A program made the translations under genes and the position numbers. A stretch of DNA of 64,000 nucleotides. Source: Verrucomicrobiota bacterium (GTDB lineage Bacteria > Verrucomicrobiota > Kiritimatiellia > CAIQIC01 > JAGNIJ01). Of this stretch, positions 35,698 to 43,116 are shown in pieces (positions within the stretch are counted from its first letter, which is position 1; every line of letters begins with the position of its first letter). Under the pieces are notes generated by a model. The model made no database searches. It worked only from the letters and a program-made list of their open reading frames with translations, and was not told the DNA's origin. The stretch covers positions 62,001 through 126,000 of the forward strand of contig JAKLGK010000004.1 in assembly GCA_022710725.1 (NCBI GenBank), in the 5' to 3' direction.

Positions 35698-36728
35698 AGG
35701 GTGCGGCCCACGGCCTGCGCGACGGCCTGCAGGTCCTTCATCATCTTCTCGAAGGTCTTGGGGAGGAGGGCCTGCGGCCCGTCGGACAGCGCCTGCTCGG
35801 GGTTCGGGTGCACCTCGACCATGATCCCGTCCGCCCCGGCGGCGACGGCGGCCAGCGCCATCGGCGCCACCAGCGGCCATACGCCCGTGCCGTGACTCGG
35901 GTCCACGAAGACCGGCAGGTGGCTCTCGCGGCGGATCACCGGGACGGCGCTGATGTCCAGCGTGTTCCGCGTCGCCTTCTCGAAGGTCCGGATGCCGCGC
36001 TCGCACACGATCACCTCGCGGTTGCCCTCGCTCAAGATGTACTCCGCGCTCATCAGCAGCTCCTCGATTGTCCCGGCCAGCGCGCGCTTCAGCAGCACGG
36101 GCTTGCGGCAGCGGCCGACGGCCTTGAGCAGGTTGAAGTTCTGCATGTTCCGCGCCCCGATCTGGAGGATGTCCGCGACCTCGGCGATCATCTCGACGTC
36201 GCGCGTGTCCATGACCTCGGTGATGATGGGGATGCCGACCTCCGCCCGGACCTCGGCCAGGTAGCGAAGGCCCTCGACGCCGAGCCCCTGGAAGGCATAG
36301 GGCGAGGTGCGGGGCTTGAACGCGCCGGCGCGGAGCAGCTTCGCCCCCGCGCCGCGGATCACCCGGGCCATGTCGAAGAGCATGTCGCGGTTCTCCACCG
36401 AGCAGGGACCGGCGACCACGACGACCGACGGGCCGCCGATCTCCACCGGCGCGCCGCCCGGCTTGACCGCGGGGATCCGGATGCGCGTGCGCTCGGGCTG
36501 GAACTCGAGGCTGGCCAGCTTGTACGGCTTGAGCACGGCCATCACGGACTCGACGCCCGGGATCGCCTCCAGCGGCTTGGAGCGGATGGCGCGCTCGTCG
36601 CCGATCACGCCGATGATGGTCCGCTCCGTCCCGCGACTGACGTGCGTCGTCAGGCCCCAGCCCCGGATCGTCGCCACGAGGTGGCCGACCTGCTCTTCCG
36701 TGGCGTCGCGCCGGAGAACGATGATCAT
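35694..36728 (-). CDS. aroF: 3-deoxy-7-phosphoheptulonate (DAHP) synthase
   Basis: A 344-residue DAHP synthase of the type with an N-terminal ferredoxin-like regulatory domain (residues 1 to about 70) and a KDO8P-synthase-like barrel. Markers are [46 protein letters not shown] and DPSHGTG. It commits carbon to aromatic synthesis and the N-terminal domain normally senses Phe/Tyr. It overlaps hisC by four bases and tyrA by four. Confidence 0.93.
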   Translation of the reverse strand: MIIVLRRDATEEQVGHLVATIRGWGLTTHVSRGTERTIIGVIGDERAIRSKPLEAIPGVESVMAVLKPYKLASLEFQPERTRIRIPAVKPGGAPVEIGGPSVVVVAGPCSVENRDMLFDMARVIRGAGAKLLRAGAFKPRTSPYAFQGLGVEGLRYLAEVRAEVGIPIITEVMDTRDVEMIAEVADILQIGARNMQNFNLLKAVGRCRKPVLLKRALAGTIEELLMSAEYILSEGNREVIVCERGIRTFEKATRNTLDISAVPVIRRESHLPVFVDPSHGTGVWPLVAPMALAAVAAGADGIMVEVHPNPEQALSDGPQALLPKTFEKMMKDLQAVAQAVGRTL

Positions 36729-37834
36729 GCCCCGCCCCTTTCGGCCAGGATCGCCCGCAGGCCCTGGAGGAACCGCTCGTTCTCCTGCTTCAAGCCCACC
36801 GTCACCCGCACGTGGTCGGGCAGCCCGTAGCCGTCCATCGGCCGGACGATCACCTTGCGGCGCTGCAGCGCCTCGAACACCTCGCGCCCGCGGCCGACCT
36901 TGACCAGGATGAAATTGGCGACGGACGGCACGTATTCCAGCTTCATCTCGTCGAAGGCGCCCGCGAGCTGCTCCAGGCCCTCCCGGACCATTTTCCGCGT
37001 GCGCTCGACATACGCCTCGTCCTCCAGCGCCGCGCGCGCGGCCTCCAGGGCCATGGCATTGACGTTGAAGGGCTGGCGGACTCGATGCAGCAGCTCGATG
37101 CCGTGCCTCGACGCGACCGCGTATCCGACGCGCAGGCCGGCCAGGCCGTACGTCTTCGAAAAGGTCCGCAGCACGTACACGTGGCGGCCCTGCCGGACGT
37201 ATTTCAGCGTGTCCGGCTGCTGCGACGGGGGCAGCAGCTCGATGTAGGCCTCGTCCAAGGCGACGACCACGTGGTCCGGAACCCGCGCCATGAACCGGTC
37301 CAGTTCGGCGCCGTTCACCATCGTCCCCGTCGGGTTGTTGGGATTGGCGACGAAGACGATCCGGGTCTCCGGCGTGATGGCCTCCAGCATGGCGTCCAGG
37401 TCGTGCGTGTAGTTCGTCATGGGCACGCTGATCGTTTGCGCCTGCATCGCCGCGGTGATGAGCTTGTAGACCACGAAGGCCCGGTCGGCCATGACGATGT
37501 TGCTTCCGGGCTGCAGGAAGACATGTCCCATCAGCTCGATGATCTCGTTGCTCCCGTTGCCGACGAGGATCTCGTCCATGTGCACGCGGAGCCGCTCGGC
37601 CAGGGCGCGGCGGAGGTAGAAGGCGCCGCCGTCGGGATAAAGGTGCATCCGGGGCGCGGAGCGGATCATGGCCTCCACGGCCTTCGGCGACGGGCCCAGC
37701 GAGTTCTCGTTGGAGGCGATCTTGACGACCTCCTCGATGTTCTCGAAGCCGAGCTCCCGCGCGACCTCCTCGATCGGGCGGCCGGGCTCGTACGTGCCGA
37801 GGCTGTGCACCCAGGGGTTGGCGATGTGTTTCAT
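36725..37834 (-). CDS. hisC: HisC-family histidinol-phosphate/aromatic aminotransferase
   Basis: A 369-residue class I/II aminotransferase of the HisC group. [27 protein letters not shown] and [15 protein letters not shown], which holds the PLP lysine, are diagnostic. Between pheA and aroF/tyrA it probably serves as the aromatic aminotransferase for phenylpyruvate and hydroxyphenylpyruvate, although HisC proteins can also act on histidinol phosphate; the sequence does not separate the two. Confidence 0.88.
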   Translation of the reverse strand: MKHIANPWVHSLGTYEPGRPIEEVARELGFENIEEVVKIASNENSLGPSPKAVEAMIRSAPRMHLYPDGGAFYLRRALAERLRVHMDEILVGNGSNEIIELMGHVFLQPGSNIVMADRAFVVYKLITAAMQAQTISVPMTNYTHDLDAMLEAITPETRIVFVANPNNPTGTMVNGAELDRFMARVPDHVVVALDEAYIELLPPSQQPDTLKYVRQGRHVYVLRTFSKTYGLAGLRVGYAVASRHGIELLHRVRQPFNVNAMALEAARAALEDEAYVERTRKMVREGLEQLAGAFDEMKLEYVPSVANFILVKVGRGREVFEALQRRKVIVRPMDGYGLPDHVRVTVGLKQENERFLQGLRAILAERGGA

Positions 37835-37847
37835 GGCAGTCGTGCTC

Positions 37848-38921
37848 CTACGAATCCATGCCGGACGCCCGCGGGTACGCGCCGAGCACCGTCATCAGCG
37901 TGCAGTGCTCGCCGAGGTCGGCCAGCGCCTTCTGCAGCGGCGGGTCGTCCGCGTGCCCCTCGACGTCCACGAAGAAATAGTACTCCCACGCCTTCGTCTT
38001 GCTCGGGCGGCTCTCGATCTTGGTCAGGTTGATGCTGTACCGCTTGAACGCCGACAGGGCGTCGTAGAGCGCGCCCACGCGGTGCTTGACGGCGAAAAGC
38101 AGCGAGGTCTTGTCTTCGCCCGTCGCCTCTCCGTAGCGCGGGCCGATGACCAGGAAGCGCGTCGTGTTGCCGCCGAGGTCCTGGATGTCCTGCTCCAGGA
38201 GGTCCAGCCCGTACAGGTCCGCCGTCAGGGCGCTGGCGAGGGCGCCGCTCCCCTCCTCGCGGGCCGCGGTCTCCGCCGCGCGCGCGGTGCTGGACGAGGA
38301 GATCAGCTCGACGCCGGGCATATTCTCGTGCAGCCAGCGGCGGCACTGCCCGAACACCTCGATCTTGCTGTACAACCGCTTGATTTCGCCCTTCGGGCAC
38401 TTCGCCAGCAGGTTGTGCGAGATGGGCAGGTAGATCTCGGCGCAGATCTTCAGCGGCGTGTCCGTGAACTGGTCCAGCGTATGCGTCACCGCCCCGTCGG
38501 TCGAATTCTCGATCGGCACGACCCCGTAGTCGGCCGCCTTTTTCTCCACGGCGGCGAAGACCTCGCCGATGGTCTCGCAGGGGGCGTACTGAACGCTGCC
38601 GCCGAAGCGGCTGCGCGCGGCCTGGTGCGTGAACGTCGCCGGCGGACCCAGGTAGGCAATCACGACCTTGCGCTCCAAGGCCAGCGAGGCGGACATGATC
38701 TCGCGGTAGATGGCCCGCATGGCATCCGCCGGGAGCGGGCCCTGGTTCAGGGCGTCCACCCGGTCGAGGACGGCCTTCTCGCGGGCCGGGACATACACGT
38801 CCTGCGACGCCGCTTCCTTGGCACGGCCGACTTCCAGGGCCAGGCGCGTCCGCTCGTTCAGCAGGCGGACCAGTTCGGCGTCCAGCCCGTCAATCTTTTT
38901 CCGGAGTTCTTCCAGGCTCAT
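37848..38921 (-). CDS. pheA: Bifunctional chorismate mutase/prephenate dehydratase
   Basis: PheA, 357 residues, catalyses chorismate to prephenate to phenylpyruvate. Residues 1-90 are the AroQ chorismate mutase helices (LEELRKKIDGLDAELVRLLN); the dehydratase domain follows from about 90 (AYLGPPATFTHQAA, PIENSTDGAV, TRFLVIG); a C-terminal ACT domain with ESRPSKTKAWEYYFFVD is the Phe-binding site. Its start overlaps the scpB stop by four bases. Confidence 0.94.
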   Translation of the reverse strand: MSLEELRKKIDGLDAELVRLLNERTRLALEVGRAKEAASQDVYVPAREKAVLDRVDALNQGPLPADAMRAIYREIMSASLALERKVVIAYLGPPATFTHQAARSRFGGSVQYAPCETIGEVFAAVEKKAADYGVVPIENSTDGAVTHTLDQFTDTPLKICAEIYLPISHNLLAKCPKGEIKRLYSKIEVFGQCRRWLHENMPGVELISSSSTARAAETAAREEGSGALASALTADLYGLDLLEQDIQDLGGNTTRFLVIGPRYGEATGEDKTSLLFAVKHRVGALYDALSAFKRYSINLTKIESRPSKTKAWEYYFFVDVEGHADDPPLQKALADLGEHCTLMTVLGAYPRASGMDS

Positions 38922-39727
38922 GGCGCATCCTCTTCATCCCCCTCGCCATCCTCTTCGTCCTCGCCTTCGTCCTCGTCGTATTCCTCTTCCTCGTCCTCTT
39001 CCAGCTCTTCTTCCGCCGCGGGCGGTTCTCCGGCGTCCGCCGGCCCCTCGGGGGCCTCGCTACCCGCGGCATTCGCTTCCGACCCGCCGCCCGCTTCCTC
39101 CGGCGGCGCCCCGGCTCCCGCCGGGGCGTTTTTCCGGATTTGCTCGGTTTCCAGCCGGCGCAGTTCCTGGACGCTCGGCAGGTCGTCCACGTCGCGCAGG
39201 CCGAAGTGCTCGAGGAAACGCTGCGTCGTGCCGAACAGCCACGGCCGGCCCGGCAACTCGCTGCGCCCGGTGATCCGGATCAACTGCATTTCCAGGAGGT
39301 TCCGGATGATCTGGTCCACCGCGACGCCGCGGACCTTCTCGATGTCGGCCCGCGTGCAGGGCTGGCGGTAGGCGATGATCGCCAGCGTCTCCAGCGCCGG
39401 GCGGGACAGGCGCGAGGGCCGTCCCTTTTCCAGCAGGTGCCGCAGCCACGGCCCGCAAAGCGCGTTGTTCTCCATCCGGAACCCGTTGGCCACCTCGTTG
39501 ATCTCGAGGCCCACCTTCTTCTCCACCAGATCCGTCTTCAGCTGCTGGAGCGCCGCGGCCAGGTCGGCCTCGGACGCCCTGGCGTAGTCCTTCGTGATCC
39601 CGCCCTGCGTCTCGGCGACCTGCCCCATGACGCGCTTCAGGTCGGCCAGCGTCAGCGGCTGGCGCGCCACGAAGAGCATCGCCCCGATGATTTCCTTCAG
39701 CTCGGGAAGTATTTCCACATCGCTCAT
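38918..39727 (-). CDS. scpB: ScpB, segregation and condensation protein B
   Basis: ScpB binds ScpA and the SMC head to organise the chromosome. The first 180 residues contain the paired winged-helix domains (ALETLAIIAYRQPCTRADIEKVRG and GRSELPGRPWLFGTTQRFLEHFGL). The last 75 residues are a low-complexity tail ending in about 32 residues that are mostly Glu and Asp (EELEEDEEEEYDEDEGE and on). I start at ATG 39727, not 39769, because it lies directly before the fold. The gene is 16 bases downstream of scpA. Confidence 0.88.
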   Translation of the reverse strand: MSDVEILPELKEIIGAMLFVARQPLTLADLKRVMGQVAETQGGITKDYARASEADLAAALQQLKTDLVEKKVGLEINEVANGFRMENNALCGPWLRHLLEKGRPSRLSRPALETLAIIAYRQPCTRADIEKVRGVAVDQIIRNLLEMQLIRITGRSELPGRPWLFGTTQRFLEHFGLRDVDDLPSVQELRRLETEQIRKNAPAGAGAPPEEAGGGSEANAAGSEAPEGPADAGEPPAAEEELEEDEEEEYDEDEGEDEEDGEGDEEDAP

Positions 39728-39743
39728 GGCGCCTCGACCTTTA

Positions 39744-40478
39744 TCACAAGCCCTCGGCCCGCAACACAACGATTTCTCCGAACGACGACTCCTGCCGGGC
39801 CACCAGCTGCTTGAGCCGGATCAGCTCCAGCAGCGCCAGGAAGGTGCAGACGATCTCGTGCCGGGAGGCCATCTGCGCGAACAGGCTCCCGAACGCGATC
39901 TTTTCCTCGGCCTGCAGCCGCCGGACGATCTGCTCCATCTTCTCCGCCACGGTGAATCGCTCGGAGAAGATCTCCTTCAGCTCCTCCGTCTTCACCCGTT
40001 TCAGCACGTCGCCGAACGCCGTGATGAGGTCGAACAGGCTGACGTCGTGCAGGGCGATCTCGGGGGCCGGCCCGAGCTGGACGTGTTCGCCCTCGCGCGC
40101 GAAGACATCCAGCCGCTGCTCCTCCAGGGCTTCCAGGTGCAGGGCGGCGTCCTTGAACTTCTTGTATTCCACGAGCTGGCGGACCAGGTCCCAGCGGGGA
40201 TCGTCCTCCTCTTCCTCCTCCATCGCGGTCCGCTCCTCGACGGGCAGGAGCATGCGGCTCTTGATCATCATGAGCGTGGCGGCCATGACGATGAAGTCGC
40301 CGGCGATGTTCAGGTCCAGCATGCGCATCAGGTCCAGGTACTGCATGTACTGGGTCGTGATGCGCTCGATGGGAATATCGTAGATGTCCAGCTCTTCCTT
40401 CTTAATGAGGTAGAGCAGGAGATCGAGAGGCCCCTCGAAGACATCCAGCCGGACCTTGTATTCTTCCTGCGGAGGCAT
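39744..40478 (-). CDS. scpA: ScpA, segregation and condensation protein A
   Basis: ScpA (kleisin) bridges SMC heads. 244 residues, with the expected N-terminal VRLDVFEGPLDLLLYLIKKEELDIYDIPI and LVQLVEYKKFKDAA-type helices, and a C-terminal winged-helix-like section. It is the second gene of the unit, downstream of trpS, and directly followed by its partner scpB. Confidence 0.9.
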   Translation of the reverse strand: MPPQEEYKVRLDVFEGPLDLLLYLIKKEELDIYDIPIERITTQYMQYLDLMRMLDLNIAGDFIVMAATLMMIKSRMLLPVEERTAMEEEEEDDPRWDLVRQLVEYKKFKDAALHLEALEEQRLDVFAREGEHVQLGPAPEIALHDVSLFDLITAFGDVLKRVKTEELKEIFSERFTVAEKMEQIVRRLQAEEKIAFGSLFAQMASRHEIVCTFLALLELIRLKQLVARQESSFGEIVVLRAEGL

Positions 40479-40496
40479 GCGCGTCCCTCCGGGCGG

Positions 40497-41459
40497 CTAG
40501 GCCAGCCCCACGGCCTGGCGGGCGCGGCGCAGCGTGTCCCGCGCCACGGCGGCGGCGCGCTCCGCGCCGCTCCGCAGGACGGCCTCGACGTGGTCCATGT
40601 TCTTCTGCAGCTCCGCCCGCCGTTGCCGCAGCGGGGCGAAGTGCGCGTCGAACATCTCGAAGAGCCGTTTCTTCACCTCGCCGTATCCCAAGCCGCCCGC
40701 CCGGTAGCGCGCCGCCATCTCGTCGCGCTGGGCGTTGGAGGCGAAGAGCTTGTAGAGGGCAAAGACGTTGCATTGGTCGGGATCCTTCGGGTCGGCCACG
40801 GTCTTGCTGTCGGTGACGATCCGCATGATCTGCGCCCGGGATTCCTTCGGGTCGCCGAAGATCTCCACGGTGTTGTTGTAGGACTTCGACATCTTCTGCC
40901 CATCCACGCCCGGCACCACCGCCACCTCGTCGCGGATGGAGGGGGCCGGGAGGGTGAAGACCTCGCCGTAGAGATTGTTGAACTTGATGGCGATGTCCCG
41001 GGTGACCTCGACGTGCTGCTTCTGGTCGCGGCCGACGGGGACCACCTGGGACTGCATGATCAGGATGTCCGCGGCCATCAGCACCGGATAGGCGAACAGC
41101 CCGTGCGTCGCCGGCAGGCCCTTGGCGACCTTGTCCTTGTAGGAGTGGCAGCGCTCGAGGAGGCCCATGGGGGTCACCGTGGACAGCAGCCAGGTCAGCT
41201 CCGTGACCTCGGGGATGTCGCTCTGGCGGTAGAACAGGGTCTTCTCGGTGTCCAGCCCGCAGGCCAGGAAGTCCAGGGCCACGTCGATCGACCCCTGCCG
41301 CATGGCGCGCGGGTCCGTGACCGACGTCAGGGCGTGGTAGTCGGCGATGAAGAGGAAGACCTCGCCCTCTTTCTGCAGATCCAGGATGGGCTTCATCATC
41401 CCGAAGTAATTTCCCAGGTGCAGTTTGCCCGAGGGTTGTATGCCGGACAGGATTCTCAT
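40497..41459 (-). CDS. trpS: Tryptophan-tRNA ligase
   Basis: TrpRS of 320 residues, a class I synthetase. HIGH-like motif: SGKLHLGNYFG at residues 9-20; KMSKS motif: GQKMSKSYNN. It charges tRNA-Trp. No ribosome site is clear before ATG 41459; a TAAGGT element (41473-41468) lies eight bases upstream, giving an almost leaderless transcript if it is the -10. It is the first gene of the long minus-strand unit running to plsC. Confidence 0.94.
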   Translation of the reverse strand: MRILSGIQPSGKLHLGNYFGMMKPILDLQKEGEVFLFIADYHALTSVTDPRAMRQGSIDVALDFLACGLDTEKTLFYRQSDIPEVTELTWLLSTVTPMGLLERCHSYKDKVAKGLPATHGLFAYPVLMAADILIMQSQVVPVGRDQKQHVEVTRDIAIKFNNLYGEVFTLPAPSIRDEVAVVPGVDGQKMSKSYNNTVEIFGDPKESRAQIMRIVTDSKTVADPKDPDQCNVFALYKLFASNAQRDEMAARYRAGGLGYGEVKKRLFEMFDAHFAPLRQRRAELQKNMDHVEAVLRSGAERAAAVARDTLRRARQAVGLA

Positions 41460-41569
41460 GGTTCAATACCTTATGTTCGTGCGCGGCGAGGGTATCGGAA
41501 CCGCCCCCCGGCATCAAAACAAAATTCAGGCCGGGCCTTCGGCCGGGACAGCAGGTTTGTCTTGAATAA

Positions 41570-41586
41570 ACGCCCGCGACGGGCGT
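41570..41586. repeat. Short GC hairpin upstream of the barrel gene
   Basis: ACGCCCG (41570-41576), loop CGA and CGGGCGT (41580-41586) form a 7-bp perfect stem between trpS and the divergent barrel protein. It may be part of the control region of either gene. Confidence 0.4.
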
Positions 41587-41635
41587 CCAATGGGTGCGCG
41601 GATGCAGTGGCGATCCTATAACGGAGGTTGTGGAA

Positions 41636-42115
41636 ATGAAGAAGATCATCGGGATGGCGGTTCTGGTTCTGGCCCTGTCGGCGGGGGGCGCGATGGCGAA
41701 CAACGGCTGGGGCCTGTACGGCGCCTGGTGGGAGGGCGGCGACGCCTTCGGGCCGGGCTTCAAGCTGACGTTCGAACTGGTGCCGGCGCTGCAGTTCGAC
41801 TTCCACCTCGCCTACTTCAACGACGTGGGCGACGGCGACACGGACCTCTCCGTCACGCCGCTCGAGTTCGGCCTGGCCATGAACATTCCCGTCTCGGACC
41901 AGCTGAAATTCACGGTCGGCGGCGGCCCGAGCTACAACTTCGTGGACGACGGCGACGCCGACGACGAGATCGGCGGGTACATCGGGGGCAGCCTGGAATA
42001 TTCGCCGTACAAGGACGTCGCCCTCTTCGTCGAGGCCCGGTACATCTTCCTCGACGCCGGGGACGAGGACCTCAACGGCCCCGGCCTGAACGCCGGCCTG
42101 ATGGTGACGTGGTAA
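41636..42115 (+). CDS. Outer-membrane beta-barrel-like protein
   Basis: A 159-residue exported protein. The signal peptide MKKIIGMAVLVLALSAGGAMA precedes alternating strands rich in Gly, Asp and aromatics (PALQFDFHLAYFNDVGDGD, LKFTVGGGPSYNFVDDGD, DVALFVEARYIFLDAGDED), ending in a Trp (LMVTW), as in many small outer-membrane barrels of the OmpW/OmpA-like type. GGAGG at 41623-41627 supports ATG 41636. Its ligand is unknown. Confidence 0.7.
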   Translation: MKKIIGMAVLVLALSAGGAMANNGWGLYGAWWEGGDAFGPGFKLTFELVPALQFDFHLAYFNDVGDGDTDLSVTPLEFGLAMNIPVSDQLKFTVGGGPSYNFVDDGDADDEIGGYIGGSLEYSPYKDVALFVEARYIFLDAGDEDLNGPGLNAGLMVTW

Positions 42116-42139
42116 ACCCCCCGTGCGCGGAATGACGGC

Positions 42140-42200
42140 GCCACGCCCTCACGGCGGCGGGGGAGATCGGATAGTGTTTGACTCCCCGGGAGGGCGTGGC
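42140..42200. terminator. 11-bp inverted repeat downstream of the barrel gene
   Basis: GCCACGCCCTC (42140-42150) and GAGGGCGTGGC (42190-42200) form an 11-bp perfect stem with a 39-base loop. It ends 32 bases before ATG 42233. No T-tract follows, so termination would be weak; an attenuator is also possible. Confidence 0.4.
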
Positions 42201-42232
42201 TAGAAGACTCCCACACATACGGGAGCTTCACC

Positions 42233-42955
42233 ATGCTGGTTACCGGATTCCGCGTCAAACTGTACCTGTACCGGGCCGTCCAGGCCTTCTACCGGCTGAT
42301 CGAGGTCGGCCAGATCCACCCGGTGCGCGAGCTCAAGCTGCGCGCCCTCCAGCGGACCACCGACTACATCGAGAAACACGCCCTCGACGCCGTCGGGCTC
42401 GACACGCAGCGGGATCTCATCGACTACAGCCTGCGCGAGGTCAGGGTCCCCGGGTTCTACCTGGAGTTCGGCGTGTTCACCGGCGGCACGATCCGGCATA
42501 TCGCCAAGCAACTGCCCGCGGGGCAGCTCATCCACGGCTTCGACAGCTTCGAGGGGCTACCCGAGGCGTGGAGCGGGTTCGACCTCGGCAAGGACACTTT
42601 CAACCTCAAGGGCAAGCTGCCGAAGGTTCCCCCCAACGTCGTCCTGCACAAGGGCTGGTTCAAGGACACCATCCCGGCCTGGCTGAAGGAGAACAGCGGC
42701 AAAATCGCCTTCCTGCACATCGACTGCGACCTGTTCTCCTCCACGGTGGAGATTCTCGACGGCCTCGCCCCCCGCATGCAGGCGGGGACGGTCGTGTTGT
42801 TCGACGACTATTTCAACTATCCCAACTGGGAGAATCACGGGTTCAAGGCCTGGCAGGACTACGTGGCAAAGCACGGCGTGAAGTACGATTACATCGGTTA
42901 CGCCCGCCAGCAGGCCGCCGTGCGCGTCCTGGATCCGGGCGCGATCGCGAAGTGA
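42233..42955 (+). CDS. TylF/MycF-like O-methyltransferase (second copy)
   Basis: A 240-residue member of the TylF/MycF family, distantly related to the gene at 9228-9908. Shared blocks are FYLEFGVFTGGTI (YLEAGVMFGDSI in the other), HGFDSFEGLPEAW, FLHIDCDLFSST and GTVVLFDDYFN. The acidic residues that bind metal are in the last two blocks. It has no glycan neighbours here, so its substrate is unclear. Confidence 0.83.
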   Translation: MLVTGFRVKLYLYRAVQAFYRLIEVGQIHPVRELKLRALQRTTDYIEKHALDAVGLDTQRDLIDYSLREVRVPGFYLEFGVFTGGTIRHIAKQLPAGQLIHGFDSFEGLPEAWSGFDLGKDTFNLKGKLPKVPPNVVLHKGWFKDTIPAWLKENSGKIAFLHIDCDLFSSTVEILDGLAPRMQAGTVVLFDDYFNYPNWENHGFKAWQDYVAKHGVKYDYIGYARQQAAVRVLDPGAIAK

Positions 42956-43116
42956 GCTTCCGCCGTCGCGCTCTCCCGGCTGAACTTCGGGAGGCCGTGC
43001 GGACTATTACTCTGGACGCTTTTCCCGCCGGGAAGGATAATGCCGGCGGTTGAGAATGAATGCCGCCGGTCAACGCTACCTGTTCCTGTTCCACTTGGAA
43101 TCTCAAGGAGCCCACG
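42956..43116 (+). other. Gene-free spacer with three small hairpins
   Basis: Between the methyltransferase and the M6 metalloprotease, three inverted repeats are visible: CTCCCG/CGGGAG (42973-42993), TTCCC/GGGAA (43022-43034), and CCGGCGG/CCGCCGG (43043-43069). They may include a terminator and leader structure. A clear AAGGAG (43105-43110) precedes the next ATG. Confidence 0.45.
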
